Made by a program: the position numbers and the translations under genes. Positions 17,227 to 25,181 of a stretch of 64,000 nucleotides of DNA are shown here, piece after piece (the first letter of the stretch is position 1; each line of letters begins with the position of its first letter). The stretch is taken from contig NZ_JAQNDK010000002.1 in the NCBI RefSeq assembly GCF_028368935.1, positions 1,736,001-1,800,000 on the forward strand. Direction: 5' to 3'. The notes beneath the pieces were generated by a model that made no database searches, was not told where the DNA came from, and saw only the letters and a list, made by a program, of their open reading frames with translations. Source of the DNA: Sorangium aterium. Lineage in GTDB: Bacteria; Myxococcota_A; Polyangia; Polyangiales; Polyangiaceae.

Positions 17227-17530
17227 GTGCGCCTCCTCTCTTCGCGGCGAGGTACGGCGCGATCGAGATGACCGGCGCCGGCGCCGGACCGTGAACGAGC
17301 TCCACACGCCCGCCGCCCACGTGGACGCAGCGGAGTTCGCGAGCCTCCCTGTGCGCTTGGCGGAGGGCGAACTCGGCATGCACGAGGGCCGATGCGATGA
17401 ACTGGAGCGCGGCGGCCTCGGGTGTGCCCCGGCGGCTATACGCGAGAGGGCACGCACGCCGGCCGAGCGCCCTCGCCTGCGCGAGGGCGTCGTACTGGGC
17501 TCGGATGGGCTTGTCCTTGTCGCGGCTCAC
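17219..17530 (-). CDS. small element protein of unknown function
   Basis: 103 aa from GTG 17530. Ala/Arg-rich helical middle (AAALQFIASALVHAEFALRQAHREAREL) and a beta end (RCVHVGGGRVELVHG). No family recognised. It overlaps the excisionase-like gene by eight bases and the gene before it by four (GTGA), so it is one member of a tightly coupled leftward operon ending with the integrase. Confidence 0.55.
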   Translation of the reverse strand: MSRDKDKPIRAQYDALAQARALGRRACPLAYSRRGTPEAAALQFIASALVHAEFALRQAHREARELRCVHVGGGRVELVHGPAPAPVISIAPYLAAKRGGARG

Positions 17531-18378
17531 GAGCGGCCCCCTTCGCTCTGCGCGCGCTCGTCCTTGATGGACTCGCGCATGCGGCAGTAGAGCTCCCGGG
17601 CGACGATCAGGCGCGCTTCGATCTGCCACAGGGCCATGCCCACCGCTTCCGTGTCGACGTCCTCTTCACTTTGAAGCGCGTACCTGATGAGGTTCACTTC
17701 TCGCCGTATGCCGTCCTGAATGGCCAAGGTCGGGTCGTCATCCCCGACGAACAGCAGCGACATCATGTCCGCGATCGACGCCTTCCCGAGCTCGTCGGCG
17801 CAGGCGTGGAACTCGATGCCGAGCGTGCGCAGGTGCGGGTCGGCGGGATCGCGGACGTCCTTCCTCGCGGGCGGGGATGGCGGCGAGGGCGGCGCTGTCG
17901 CGGGCGCCGGCGGGGCCGACCGCGCGGGCGTGACCGGCTGCCCGCCGAACATCGAGAACACCGCATTGGGCTTCTCGAGCCACATGATCATGTCCTCGGG
18001 GTTTGCGTCCGCGCCCCTGCGCTCGAGCACGAGCACGAGCGCGTCCAGCACGAGGAGGGCGAGCCACGCCGGGCCCTGCGTCGCGAAGTCAGCCCACGGC
18101 CGACGCGCGATGCGCTTGATCAGCTGCCGCAGCGCCTCGTTGATCGTCCCGTGCACCGTCGCGCGGTCTGCGGGGGACGCGCCGCGAGCGTACTTCGACG
18201 GCTCGGACGTCGCCTTGCCGGGCGACGCCGGACCGGGCTTGCCCGCGGGGCGCTTCGAACTCTGCCGCCGCGGCTTGGTCGCCTCGTTGGCTCCTCGGTG
18301 CCGCGGCTTCGAGCTCGACGATTTCATGCTCGAAGTGGAAATCTTTGCTCGCTTCTCGGAATGCGTTACACGGCTCAT
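17527..18378 (-). CDS. basic-tailed element protein of unknown function
   Basis: 283 aa. The first 75 residues are Lys/Arg/Ser-rich and probably disordered (KRAKISTSSMKSSSSKPRHR). Two helical domains follow (about 75-135 with WLALLVLDALVLVLERRG; about 185-275 with HACADELGKASIADMMSLL and IEARLIVARELYCRMRESI), separated by a Pro-rich spacer (PPSPPSPPA). The hydrophobic run LALLVLDALVLVL is too short and too charged on both sides to be a confident membrane span. No known domain. Coupled to the downstream small gene. Confidence 0.6.
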   Translation of the reverse strand: MSRVTHSEKRAKISTSSMKSSSSKPRHRGANEATKPRRQSSKRPAGKPGPASPGKATSEPSKYARGASPADRATVHGTINEALRQLIKRIARRPWADFATQGPAWLALLVLDALVLVLERRGADANPEDMIMWLEKPNAVFSMFGGQPVTPARSAPPAPATAPPSPPSPPARKDVRDPADPHLRTLGIEFHACADELGKASIADMMSLLFVGDDDPTLAIQDGIRREVNLIRYALQSEEDVDTEAVGMALWQIEARLIVARELYCRMRESIKDERAQSEGGRS

Positions 18379-18461
18379 GGTCGTCTCCTGCTGACTCAGG
18401 GGTCGATCAGGGCCGTCCGGAAGGGTCCAAGCTCCCGGACGGCCCGCTCTACTTCGGGGGC

Positions 18462-18716
18462 TTATTCCTTCGTCGGCGGTCGCGCCGCGCGTTTCCCTCC
18501 TTTCGACGGCTCCGGCAGCGAGGCCTCCAGCGCGTCGGGTTGATCGTCAGGGTCTGGGTGCTCGTCGGAGCCGCGGACCGCGACCCCGTGCTCGCGGCAG
18601 AGCCGCGCCACCGAGATCCGCACCGCGGCGGCATCCGAGCGCGCGCCCAGCTTCGGGCGGAGCTTGCGCACCGCCTCGCGGAGCTCGTCGCTCATCGGGA
18701 CGTTCAGGGTTGCCAC
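18462..18716 (-). CDS. ribbon-helix-helix-like regulator
   Basis: 84 aa from GTG 18716. The N-terminus ATLNVPMSDELREAVRKL has the beta-strand plus helix pattern of Arc/MetJ-type ribbon-helix-helix proteins, followed by RSDAAAVRISVARLCREHG. The C-terminus is acidic then basic. Its start codon is touched by a palindromic operator-like sequence (18717-18732), which suggests that it represses itself and the leftward operon that ends with the integrase. An upstream extension of the frame to 18911 has no homology-like features. Confidence 0.6.
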   Translation of the reverse strand: MATLNVPMSDELREAVRKLRPKLGARSDAAAVRISVARLCREHGVAVRGSDEHPDPDDQPDALEASLPEPSKGGKRAARPPTKE

Positions 18717-18743
18717 TGCACAATGTTGTGCAACGTCGTGCAA
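18717..18743. promoter_or_regulatory. operator-like palindrome and repeat
   Basis: TGCACAA-TG-TTGTGCA (18717-18732) is a perfect 7+2+7 inverted repeat touching the GTG of the RHH gene. The right half-site recurs ten bases on: GTTGTGCAA (18725-18733) and GTCGTGCAA (18735-18743). Three half-sites in helical phase suit cooperative RHH dimers. Confidence 0.55.
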
Positions 18744-19508
18744 TCGGTCAACCCGACTGCGCCTCGGGCGTGGCGATTCGGGAGGAACCCTGCTCTGAGG
18801 TGCGCGACGCGGCACGACAGGATCGATGCGTCGATCATCGGCGGCTCTTAATGAACTCGGCGCCAAAGTGCGACATGTCGCCTGTGGTACCCGACCGAGG
18901 GTCAGATGCATAGACGCCGATGGTTTTCAAGAAAAAAATCAAATCGACGTCGACACTGCCGCTCGCTCGAGTCAAGACCCCGTCGGGGGCAGAAAAGAGC
19001 CCTGGTGACGAGCCCGCAGGCCGGGCTTGTCAGATGGAGATTGGATGCACAGCAGCAGTATCCTCGTTTCGCAGCACACCGAAGAAACAAGCAAGTCAGA
19101 AAAGATGTGCGAGAAGTGTGTCTCTCTTCTCGACAGTGGAGCAGAGATATCAGCGGTCGTTAGAGCGCGACGCGTCCCGCTGCTTCGCGCAGAGCTCCAG
19201 TTTGCTGAATACGGCGTCGTCGTGTCCAAGGACCGACACTGGGCTCGACAGGACGGAATACTAGCTAAGTACGACACCAAGGACTCAAAGAAAAAGGTGG
19301 TGTGCAGCTTCCCAGACCACACTGCTCATTTCGACGGAGTCATCGTAAGGACGCTCTGCGGCAGCGTGGTGGTGTTACCGAGCAGGCTGCTTGATGGCCG
19401 GAAGATCCGGCTCCGTGATGGCCATCGTCGACCCGGATCTCCGCTCACCGCGATTGCAGCGAGGCGAGGCACCGGGGTGACTGCGGTGGTCGCAGAGCGC
19501 CGGTGCGT
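18744..19508. other. lower-GC region without a convincing gene
   Basis: 765 bases, visibly poorer in GC than the flanks and without myxobacterial codon use in any frame. A plus-strand frame from 19027 to 19560 (177 codons) and one from 18920 to 19264 are open but match nothing I know. Contains a 12-bp palindrome GCGACATGTCGC (18870-18881), an 8-bp inverted repeat AGATCCGG/CCGGATCT (19403-19410 and 19433-19440) whose loop holds the palindrome GATGGCCATC, and several CGACA motifs (about 19128-19275). It probably includes the end of the neighbouring transposon, which I could not locate. Confidence 0.4.
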
Positions 19509-19766
19509 TCAGTCGGTGTGGAGGGGGAGGCGGTCATCGCCGTCGAGGACGGCGTGGTAGCGAGCGAGAGCGTGGTCGAGCCGATCGAGGTAGTGGAGCA
19601 CGACGTCGACGGCGTAGAGGCGAGGGCAAAGCGGATCCGGGTCGCTCGGGTAGGGCGCGGTGAGCGCGTCGCGGGCGAGCGCGAGGGAAACGACGAGGGC
19701 GGCGACTGCGCTGCCCTCGACGTCACCGCGCCGCGTGTCCCCCTCGGCCAGGGGGGCGGGGTTCAT
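19509..19766 (-). CDS. small protein coupled to the TniB-like ATPase
   Basis: 85 aa, MNPAPLAEGDTRRGDVEGSA then a hydrophobic-helical core (VAALVVSLALARDAL) and VVLHYLDRLDHALARYHAVL. The ATG overlaps the stop of the ATPase gene (ATGA) behind AGAGGAG, so it is certainly positioned to be translated. No family recognised; the last gene of the transposition cassette, so a targeting or regulatory subunit is possible. Confidence 0.55.
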   Translation of the reverse strand: MNPAPLAEGDTRRGDVEGSAVAALVVSLALARDALTAPYPSDPDPLCPRLYAVDVVLHYLDRLDHALARYHAVLDGDDRLPLHTD

Positions 19767-20578
19767 CCGGGCTCCTCTGCGTCCAGTTGCAGGATGCGGC
19801 TGAAGACATCGCGCTCGACGAGCTTGCGCTTCTTGCGCGCAGCGGCTCGAAGAGCGGCCGTGGCGAGTCGGTCGGTGTCGCGCAGGCTGCCGGCGGCCGC
19901 CTCGTGCAGCATCGCGATCGCGTCGGTGGTGAAGAGCTCTTTCGCGCAGCCGACTCGGTTGAGACGTACACGCAGATAGTCGGCCGTATCGTCCGGCGTG
20001 AGCGGATCGATGGTCAATCGGTAATGGAGGCGCGAATACAGGGAGCGATTGCGGCGCACGCGGAGCCGCTCGCCGAGCTCGGGCAAGCCAAGCAACACGA
20101 GCGAAAGCAATGCGCGGCTATCCCAGGCGTAATTAAGGAGTATGTGAAGATGATCGAGTGTATCCTGATGAAGTAGATGGGCCTCATCGAGGACGAAGAC
20201 CGGAAATACTCGTTCCTTCGCGAGTTCCTCGACGTGCGTGCTGACCGCGTAGAAGACGTCTCCAGCGGTGCTGCAGCGCGCGAGACCGAGCGCCAGACAG
20301 AGCTGGCGATAGAAGTCCCGGCGTCCAAGCGTCACGTTGGCGCAGTAGGTCAAGCGAAACGTCTGCGGCGAAAGGGCATGACGGAGCGCGCGGAGGAGAC
20401 ACGTCTTGCCAACGCCTGGGTCACCAGCGAGGAGCACGCTCTTTCTGGCGTGCACCGCTTCGATGAGCATCTCGAGTATCGCCTGCTTGGACGGAGGGAG
20501 CCAGAGCTCGCCGTCTTCGACCTCCTTTGAAAATGGCTCTGCGGTGAAGCTGAAGTAGCTACAAAAGTCCATGGTCAT
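19763..20578 (-). CDS. TniB/ExeA-like AAA+ transposition ATPase
   Basis: 271 aa. Walker A is GDPGVGKT (52-59), Walker B VFVLDEAH (127-134), with the family start FCSYFSFTAEPFSKEVEDGE typical of ExeA/TniB ATPases. Sensor and lid regions are present (GLPELGERLRV, SLRDTDRLATAALRAA). Such proteins act as the target-selecting, transposase-activating partner in Tn5053/Tn552/Tn7-type systems. Its start overlaps the stop of the DDE transposase upstream, and its stop overlaps the 85-aa gene, a fully coupled transposition operon. Confidence 0.9.
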   Translation of the reverse strand: MTMDFCSYFSFTAEPFSKEVEDGELWLPPSKQAILEMLIEAVHARKSVLLAGDPGVGKTCLLRALRHALSPQTFRLTYCANVTLGRRDFYRQLCLALGLARCSTAGDVFYAVSTHVEELAKERVFPVFVLDEAHLLHQDTLDHLHILLNYAWDSRALLSLVLLGLPELGERLRVRRNRSLYSRLHYRLTIDPLTPDDTADYLRVRLNRVGCAKELFTTDAIAMLHEAAAGSLRDTDRLATAALRAAARKKRKLVERDVFSRILQLDAEEPG

Positions 20579-21924
20579 TCCTCCTCGCCATCGCGGGGCG
20601 TTCGTCCGAGAGCCTTGTCCAGAAGCGTTTTCGGCGGGTCGAAGGGCACCCGCGCCTCGTGCGCGACATCAAGGTTGCAGGCCGGCCGCGGGCGACGGGC
20701 GTTCTTCACCGGATCGACCCGGTGCAGGGCGAAGCGTTTGCCCTCGTGTTCGATCCAGGGCGGCTCGTTCGGCGTGACGAGGCACCGCGACACCGTGACG
20801 AGGTGGCCGGCGAGGAAGCCGAGATCGGTCTCCCAATCCTCTCCATCCATCGAGAGCGTGCTGTCGCGTCGGACGCGCCGACGGGCCTGGGTCGTGAGCG
20901 CGTCGCGGAGCTTCCGCTCGTCGAGGTTGTCGGTGACGTGGGGATACCCCTCGTACACCTGCGCGGGGGATTTGCCGAAGAGCGCCGCGTGCGGTGTGCG
21001 GTGGTAGTGCTCGTCGACCCAGGCGTAGAGCCGGACGTTGAGGTCGTGCAGCGAGCCGAGCGCTCCGGTGAAGTCCACGCACCTCTCTCGCAACGTCCTC
21101 CAGAAGCGCTCCATCTTGCCGCGCGCGGGGGCGTCGTACGGACGGGCGTGGATCAGGGTAGTGCCGAGTCGCTCACACGCCAGGTGCAAGGTGTGCCCGC
21201 GGTAGGTCGAGCCGTTATCCAGGTAGAGGGCGTCGGGAGCGCCATGTTTGCGCAGTGCTCGGATGAAGAGCGCCAGCATGTCGACCTCCCGCTCGGCGCT
21301 CATCGCCTCGATCGCGAGGATGTACCGGGAGGCGTCGTCGAGCAGCGCGTGGATCCGCACCGGCGCCACGCTGCCGCCAACGAGGATCGGTGACACATGA
21401 CACACGTCGCCGTGCCACAGAGCGCCGGGGTGCTCGGCCTGCCAGCGCAACCGCACCTTGCCGCCCGTGCGATCGCGCAGCGCGACGCGATCAAGGCGGT
21501 GTTCGGCGTACAGGCGTCGCACCGTGGTGGCGGAGATGGCCTCCTTGTCGATCCGGCCCGCCGCGATCAGCGTGTCGAGGATGAGCGAGACCGAGGCGCT
21601 CGGGTGCTCTTCTCGAATGTCGAGCAGCATCTGCCGTTGCTCGGGGGTGAGCTCGCGCGCCCGTCCCTTGTCCTTGCGGGGCTTGGGACGCAAGCCTTCG
21701 AGACCTTCGGTCTTGTACGCGTAGTACCAACGCTCGAGCGTGGGGACCGAGTAAGTGCGCGGAGAATGGGCGCGCGGTGGGCGAAACCGCTGTTTGCTCA
21801 GGTCGGCGAGCGCTTCGGCGAGCTCTCCCCGGTCGAGCTCGCGGTGCATGAGCGAGCCGATGATCTCACTGCGATAGAGCGCTACCGCTTCCGCGTGGTC
21901 CTTCGGCTTGAGGGGGTCTTGCAC
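20575..21924 (-). CDS. DDE transposase (TniA/IS481-type rve integrase fold)
   Basis: 449 aa from GTG 21924, behind AAAGGAC. N-terminal helix-turn-helix domains (SVPTLERWYYAYKTEGLEGL; ASVSLILDTLIAAG) lead into the RNase-H-like catalytic core: Asp173 (WHGDVCHVSP), Asp236 (LYLDNGSTYRG) and Glu272 (ARGKMERFWRT). The C-terminal beta-barrel domain has VTVSRCLVT and WIEHEGKRFALHRVD. Functions with the adjacent AAA+ ATPase. An upstream frame extension to 21981 lacks support. Confidence 0.9.
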   Translation of the reverse strand: MQDPLKPKDHAEAVALYRSEIIGSLMHRELDRGELAEALADLSKQRFRPPRAHSPRTYSVPTLERWYYAYKTEGLEGLRPKPRKDKGRARELTPEQRQMLLDIREEHPSASVSLILDTLIAAGRIDKEAISATTVRRLYAEHRLDRVALRDRTGGKVRLRWQAEHPGALWHGDVCHVSPILVGGSVAPVRIHALLDDASRYILAIEAMSAEREVDMLALFIRALRKHGAPDALYLDNGSTYRGHTLHLACERLGTTLIHARPYDAPARGKMERFWRTLRERCVDFTGALGSLHDLNVRLYAWVDEHYHRTPHAALFGKSPAQVYEGYPHVTDNLDERKLRDALTTQARRRVRRDSTLSMDGEDWETDLGFLAGHLVTVSRCLVTPNEPPWIEHEGKRFALHRVDPVKNARRPRPACNLDVAHEARVPFDPPKTLLDKALGRTPRDGEEE

Positions 21925-22050
21925 GTCGTGTCCTTTCCGGACCGGTGACACCGCACCGGCCGCACAGCCATCCAAGCGCAAGGCGCTCCGCCGACCGAGG
22001 ATCCAGCCGGGTGGAGCCCGACATGAGCCCGAGAAGCGGGCCGCTCGCCA

Positions 22051-22659
22051 TCACGCAGCTCGCGCGGCGCCGGCCATGACGGCGGCCTCGAGGACCTCGG
22101 CCGCAAAAGGCGCCATCGCGACGAGCGTCATCGCGGCCCGCTCGGCCCGCTGCCGCAGCGAAGCAGCAAGGGGACTGGGGCGGACTGACGGAAAGAGGCG
22201 CCCCTGGTCGATGGCGCGTAACCAGCGCCGCACGGTCGCCCAGCTGTCGGCATCGAAGCTGGCAGACCAGGGGCTGACACGCCGCCGCACCTCGATGAGC
22301 GCTGCACTGGCGATGCCGACGAGCAGCAGGGCCAGACCGATCGCCGTCGCGGCGAAGTGCCGTCGCGGTGCGACGCCCCGCGGTACGACCGTGATCGTCG
22401 CGCCGCAGCGGCGGCATCGATAACGGCGCACCTCGATCGTGACGAGCCCGCCGCGCTCGCCGGCAGCCAGCGGCCCGCGTACCTGCCGGGACCGCGAGCC
22501 GTGACCCCACAGCCCCAACCCGCCCCCCAGCGGGCAAGCCGCGGCACCGCAACGCGGGCAGCGGGCTGGCCGCGCGCGATCTACGGTGGGCGGTGAAGCG
22601 AGCCAGCCTTTGACATCGAGGTCCAGATGGACGATCTGTTGAGGGCTCCGCTCTTTCAA
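22051..22659 (-). CDS. zinc-ribbon protein associated with the transposase (DUF6431-like)
   Basis: 202 aa from TTG 22659. Two CxxC pairs (ARCPRCG at about 34-37 and YRCRRCG at about 80-84) enclose a glycine-rich loop (GLGLWGHGSRSRQVRGP), the zinc ribbon found on proteins carried next to transposases. The C-terminal half is helical (HFAATAIGLALLLVGIASAA, then SWATVRRWLRAIDQGRLFP, a helix-turn-helix-like stretch). Located 126 bases upstream of the DDE transposase on the same strand. Probably recognises transposon ends or targets. The DUF6431 assignment is from memory of the pattern and is not certain. Confidence 0.65.
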   Translation of the reverse strand: MKERSPQQIVHLDLDVKGWLASPPTVDRARPARCPRCGAAACPLGGGLGLWGHGSRSRQVRGPLAAGERGGLVTIEVRRYRCRRCGATITVVPRGVAPRRHFAATAIGLALLLVGIASAALIEVRRRVSPWSASFDADSWATVRRWLRAIDQGRLFPSVRPSPLAASLRQRAERAAMTLVAMAPFAAEVLEAAVMAGAARAA

Positions 22660-23082
22660 GCGATTCGGAGCACGACGGGAGGGGGCACGCGGCCAAACGA
22701 GCTCCTCCCGTCGCCTATTTTGTGGCCCGCGCCGCGCCGATGCTCCGCTCCTGTCGCTGACCTACCCCGTTCGTGACGCGGACGGGCGAGGAGTCGTGCT
22801 GGTAATTTTCGGGAGACGAAGGGAATGCGCGCTCCCTCTTTTCCTGTGCACCCGCATTCGACCGACGCGATCGTGCTCAGGAGGAGCTACGCTGAGAATT
22901 TGATCGAACGCGGCGCAATGCATCGCCGGAGAAGGTCCTGGCAGCTTGCTGCCCCCGGACAACGTCGCCATCGACCATGATCCGCCTCGGCGATGGTGCG
23001 CTGCGGTGAGCCGGCCGCCCCGCCATCAAAGAGCTGGCTCGACAAGCGCATCATCGGCATCAACGACGGTGCTCAGTAACAG
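22660..23082. other. gene-free region upstream of the transposon cassette
   Basis: 423 bases with no convincing gene. Holds the upstream region of the zinc-ribbon gene (TTG 22659) and a short perfect palindrome GGCAGC-TT-GCTGCC near 22940-22955. The stretch 22800-22900 contains A/T-rich patches (GTAATTTTCGGG, AGAATTTGATCG) unlike the rest, which may mark a transposon end. Confidence 0.4.
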
Positions 23083-23763
23083 GTGGCGATTGGTCATGTC
23101 TGCGCCGGCCATTGGATCGAGGCGTACGAGGATGTGCGTGGATTCATGCTCCGCGAAGATGCAATGGCCCGTCAGCTCGACGCTCTCCGGAGCCAGCCAC
23201 GGGAGCTTTTGGCCAGCCTTCAAGAGCTTCGGCGTCGTGCGACAAGGCTCCAAGAACTGCGCGCGCAGTTTCAGCGACTCGTGCCCGAGCTCGCAGAAGA
23301 GATGGTGCGCAGGCAGACGGCCGCGGCAGGGCCAAGCACCGCGGTTGAATTCAAGGAATACGTATTTGATCCGGCGTCAGGTCGACACAAGCCAGACTAC
23401 CGGATCGAGCACATCGCTGGCCTTGAATGGTGGGAGCCGGAGGCGTCGCCCGACCGGATCGAACGTTCGGTGTTGCAAGCACAAGCACTGGTAGACGCGA
23501 TTGGCGAGGCGGGTATCGTCGGTTCGCTCGACGATGAGGGTAGCGTGAAGCGGCTATATTCGCAGCTTCAAGACGTCCGGTCGCTGAGTAAAGATGCGTT
23601 GGACTGGGTGTCTTCTCGCGAGAAGTTCTTCAGCCGGGGCAACGTGAGGCGTGTCGTGAAGGCCACCGACTCTCATAGAATCGGAGCGGTCGGGAAGAGA
23701 TTCAGGTTTTATCATCAAGGCAGGGTCTGTTTCCTTGGTCTTGATGGGTTTGCCCGAGAATGA
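23083..23763 (+). CDS. protein of unknown function with helical N-terminus
   Basis: 226 aa if read from GTG 23083; later ATG codons at 23146 and 23164 are possible. Residues 28-75 are a helical, coiled-coil-like stretch (SLQELRRRATRLQELRAQF) and the C-terminal half looks globular (RIEHIAGLEWWEPEASPDRI, KRFRFYHQGRVCFLGL). No family recognised. It is one of the few plus-strand genes in the element, so it is probably an accessory or morphological cargo gene. No strong ribosome binding site is visible. Confidence 0.5.
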   Translation: MAIGHVCAGHWIEAYEDVRGFMLREDAMARQLDALRSQPRELLASLQELRRRATRLQELRAQFQRLVPELAEEMVRRQTAAAGPSTAVEFKEYVFDPASGRHKPDYRIEHIAGLEWWEPEASPDRIERSVLQAQALVDAIGEAGIVGSLDDEGSVKRLYSQLQDVRSLSKDALDWVSSREKFFSRGNVRRVVKATDSHRIGAVGKRFRFYHQGRVCFLGLDGFARE

Positions 23764-24005
23764 GTCCGGTGATGCCACGTCGGGCTGCGAGGCCATTGAG
23801 CTGATCTCTGAGGGCCGGGCGAGGGCCAGCCCTCGCCGGCGGCGCCGCCCATGGCGATCTCGACCTGAGCGCAGATATCCTTGAGCACCGGCTCGAAGGT
23901 CTCTGGGAGCTTCGAGCGGCCCGGCGGCGCGATGCGCAGCGAGACAGGGTGAGCGCGTCTCGTTGCCGGTGAACTCCGTCGCTACGTCCTGATAGCTTCC
24001 CGGCA
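23715..24005 (-). pseudogene. possible frameshifted element gene
   Basis: From ATG 24005 the minus strand reads MPGSYQDVATEFTGNETRS and then turns into low-quality sequence, while another minus frame begins HPVSLRIAPPGRSKLPETF and continues EPVLKDICAQVEIAMGGAAG. Adding one base near 23950 would join them into a natural-looking protein, so a one-base deletion is likely. The last part degenerates before the stop at 23715. It overlaps plus-strand genes on both sides, and the evidence is only the plausibility of the peptide. Confidence 0.25.
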
Positions 24006-24202
24006 TGCTCCACCCGCCCCGTGATGCCGAAATCGTCCATCCCCCGTACCCCGGCAGCGCCGGCATGACGCCGCCCATGCGGGGCGTTGAGGCGATCACC
24101 TTGGACTCGTACCCCGAGGTTGCCAGCATCGAGCCGCCCGACCCGCACGTGCACGCGCTCGGGCTTGCCTTGGCGCTCACCGTCGTGGCCCTTCGCCGAT
24201 GA
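24005..24202 (+). CDS. small membrane-anchor-like protein, copy 1 of a pair
   Basis: 65 aa: MLHPPRDAEIVHPPYPGSAG..., a conserved middle VASIEPPDPHVHALGLALAL and a hydrophobic end TVVALRR. The second copy is at 24959-25159. Between the two copies most nucleotide differences fall at third codon positions of this plus-strand frame (for example CTT/CTC, GTT/GTC, CGC/CGT), which is strong evidence that this is the coding frame. The hydrophobic C-terminus of about 15 residues could insert in a membrane. The sequence TAGCTTC-C-GCATG at the start is shared by both copies. Confidence 0.6.
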   Translation: MLHPPRDAEIVHPPYPGSAGMTPPMRGVEAITLDSYPEVASIEPPDPHVHALGLALALTVVALRR

Positions 24203-24281
24203 GCGCCCCGGCCGACGCGCGGCGTGGTGTGCTGCCCGCAGCCGCCTTGCCTCGCCATCCGAGCCCGGGCAGGCTTCGCCC

Positions 24282-24872
24282 ATGGGCCAGCCCGCCGAGA
24301 AGCAGCGCCGCGCGACGTACGCCGACCTTGAAGCCGTCCCGCCGAACAAGGTGGCGGAGCTCATCGGGGGCGTGCTCCACGTCATGCCCCGGCCGGCGCC
24401 GCGGCATTCCAGGGCGGAGAGCGCGCTGCAGGGGGAGCTCTTCGGCCCGTTCGACCGCGGCCGCGGTGGGCCCGGCGGCTGGACCATCTTGGTCGAGCCG
24501 GAACTGCACTTTCCCGACCCGCACGCGCCGGGCGAGATCGACGCGCTCGTGCCCGACCTTGCCGGCTGGCGGATCGAGCGCATGCCCGAGCTGCCCGAGA
24601 CGGCCTACTTCGCGCTCGCCCCGGACTGGATCTGCGAGGTCCTGAGCCCTTCGACGGAGGACGTCGACCGCGACGAGAAGATGCCGATCTACGCGCGCGA
24701 GGGCGTGCGGCACGCGTGGCTGGTCGACCCTGTCAAAAGGACGCTGGAGGTGTACGTGCTCGGCGCGGATCGCCGCTGGGGACCTGCGGTCGTCCACCGC
24801 GATGCCGCACGGGTTCGCGTCGAGCCCTTCGAGGCCATCGAGCTCGACCTCTCGGTCCTCTGGGCGAGGTAG
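24282..24872 (+). CDS. Uma2-family putative nuclease
   Basis: 196 aa, the usual Uma2 length. This family has a PD-(D/E)XK-like restriction endonuclease fold. Matching parts are ATYADLEAVPPNKVAELIGG at the start, then VEPELHF, GEIDALVPDLAGWR (the D...D of the active site), WICEVLSPSTEDVDRDEKMP (Glu and the following polar motif) and YAREGVRHAWLVDP. Uma2 genes are spread by horizontal transfer and their biological role is not known. It stands on the plus strand between two copies of a small gene and looks like an inserted cargo. Confidence 0.88.
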   Translation: MGQPAEKQRRATYADLEAVPPNKVAELIGGVLHVMPRPAPRHSRAESALQGELFGPFDRGRGGPGGWTILVEPELHFPDPHAPGEIDALVPDLAGWRIERMPELPETAYFALAPDWICEVLSPSTEDVDRDEKMPIYAREGVRHAWLVDPVKRTLEVYVLGADRRWGPAVVHRDAARVRVEPFEAIELDLSVLWAR

Positions 24873-24958
24873 GCGGCCGCTCTCGCCAGCGCGATGGCAC
24901 GGGCGCTTCGACCGCGGCGAGGGTGAGGAGCGGCGCTGCGTCGTGGTAGCTTCGCTGC

Positions 24959-25159
24959 ATGATCCTCCCACCCCAGGACGCAGAGATCCTTGATCCGCCC
25001 TACCCCGGCGTGACAGCGAGCCCCGTCTCTCCGCGTCACGGCGTCGAGATGACCGTCTCCGACCCGCGCCCTGACGTCGCGAGCATCGAGCCACCGGACC
25101 CGCTCGTGCACGCGCTCGGGCTCGCCCTGGCGGTCGTCGTCGTGGCCCTGCGTCGATGA
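24959..25159 (+). CDS. small membrane-anchor-like protein, copy 2 of a pair
   Basis: 66 aa, MILPPQDAEILDPPYPGVTA..., with VASIEPPDPLVHALGLALAV and VVVVALRR at the end; the same architecture and length as the 24005-24202 product, about 60 percent identical by eye. The start is marked by TAGCTTCGCTGCATG. The two copies bracket the Uma2 gene, so the arrangement copy-Uma2-copy may be the product of a duplication or a cassette insertion. Function unknown. Confidence 0.6.
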   Translation: MILPPQDAEILDPPYPGVTASPVSPRHGVEMTVSDPRPDVASIEPPDPLVHALGLALAVVVVALRR

Positions 25160-25181
25160 GCGCTGCGGGCTCGCCCGGAGT

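Larger units (their letters stand above)
19509..22659 (-). mobile_element. TniB-type heteromeric transposon (ends not found)
   Basis: Four co-oriented genes: zinc ribbon, DDE transposase, TniB-like ATPase and an 85-aa protein, the last three overlapping by four bases each. This is a minimal Tn5053/Tn552-like transposition module without a resolvase or cargo gene. It sits inside the integrated element, between its RHH regulator and the Uma2 region. I searched both flanks for TGTC...GACA-type terminal inverted repeats by eye and found no convincing pair, so the limits given are those of the genes. Confidence 0.65.

Noticed and set aside
19027-19560. 177-codon plus-strand frame between the RHH gene and the transposon
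   Set aside because: No ribosome binding site, no compositional match to known genes, and it crosses a strong inverted repeat; kept only as a note in the non-coding region.
18870-22760. TGTC/GACA words that could be terminal inverted repeats of the TniB-type transposon
   Set aside because: I compared candidates near 18873, 19026, 19222, 22746, 22957 and 23035 and none pairs over more than about six bases in inverted orientation.
24733-24960. Minus-strand frame antisense to Uma2 and the second small gene
   Set aside because: In copy 2 the corresponding minus frame has stop codons, whereas third-position differences support the plus strand.
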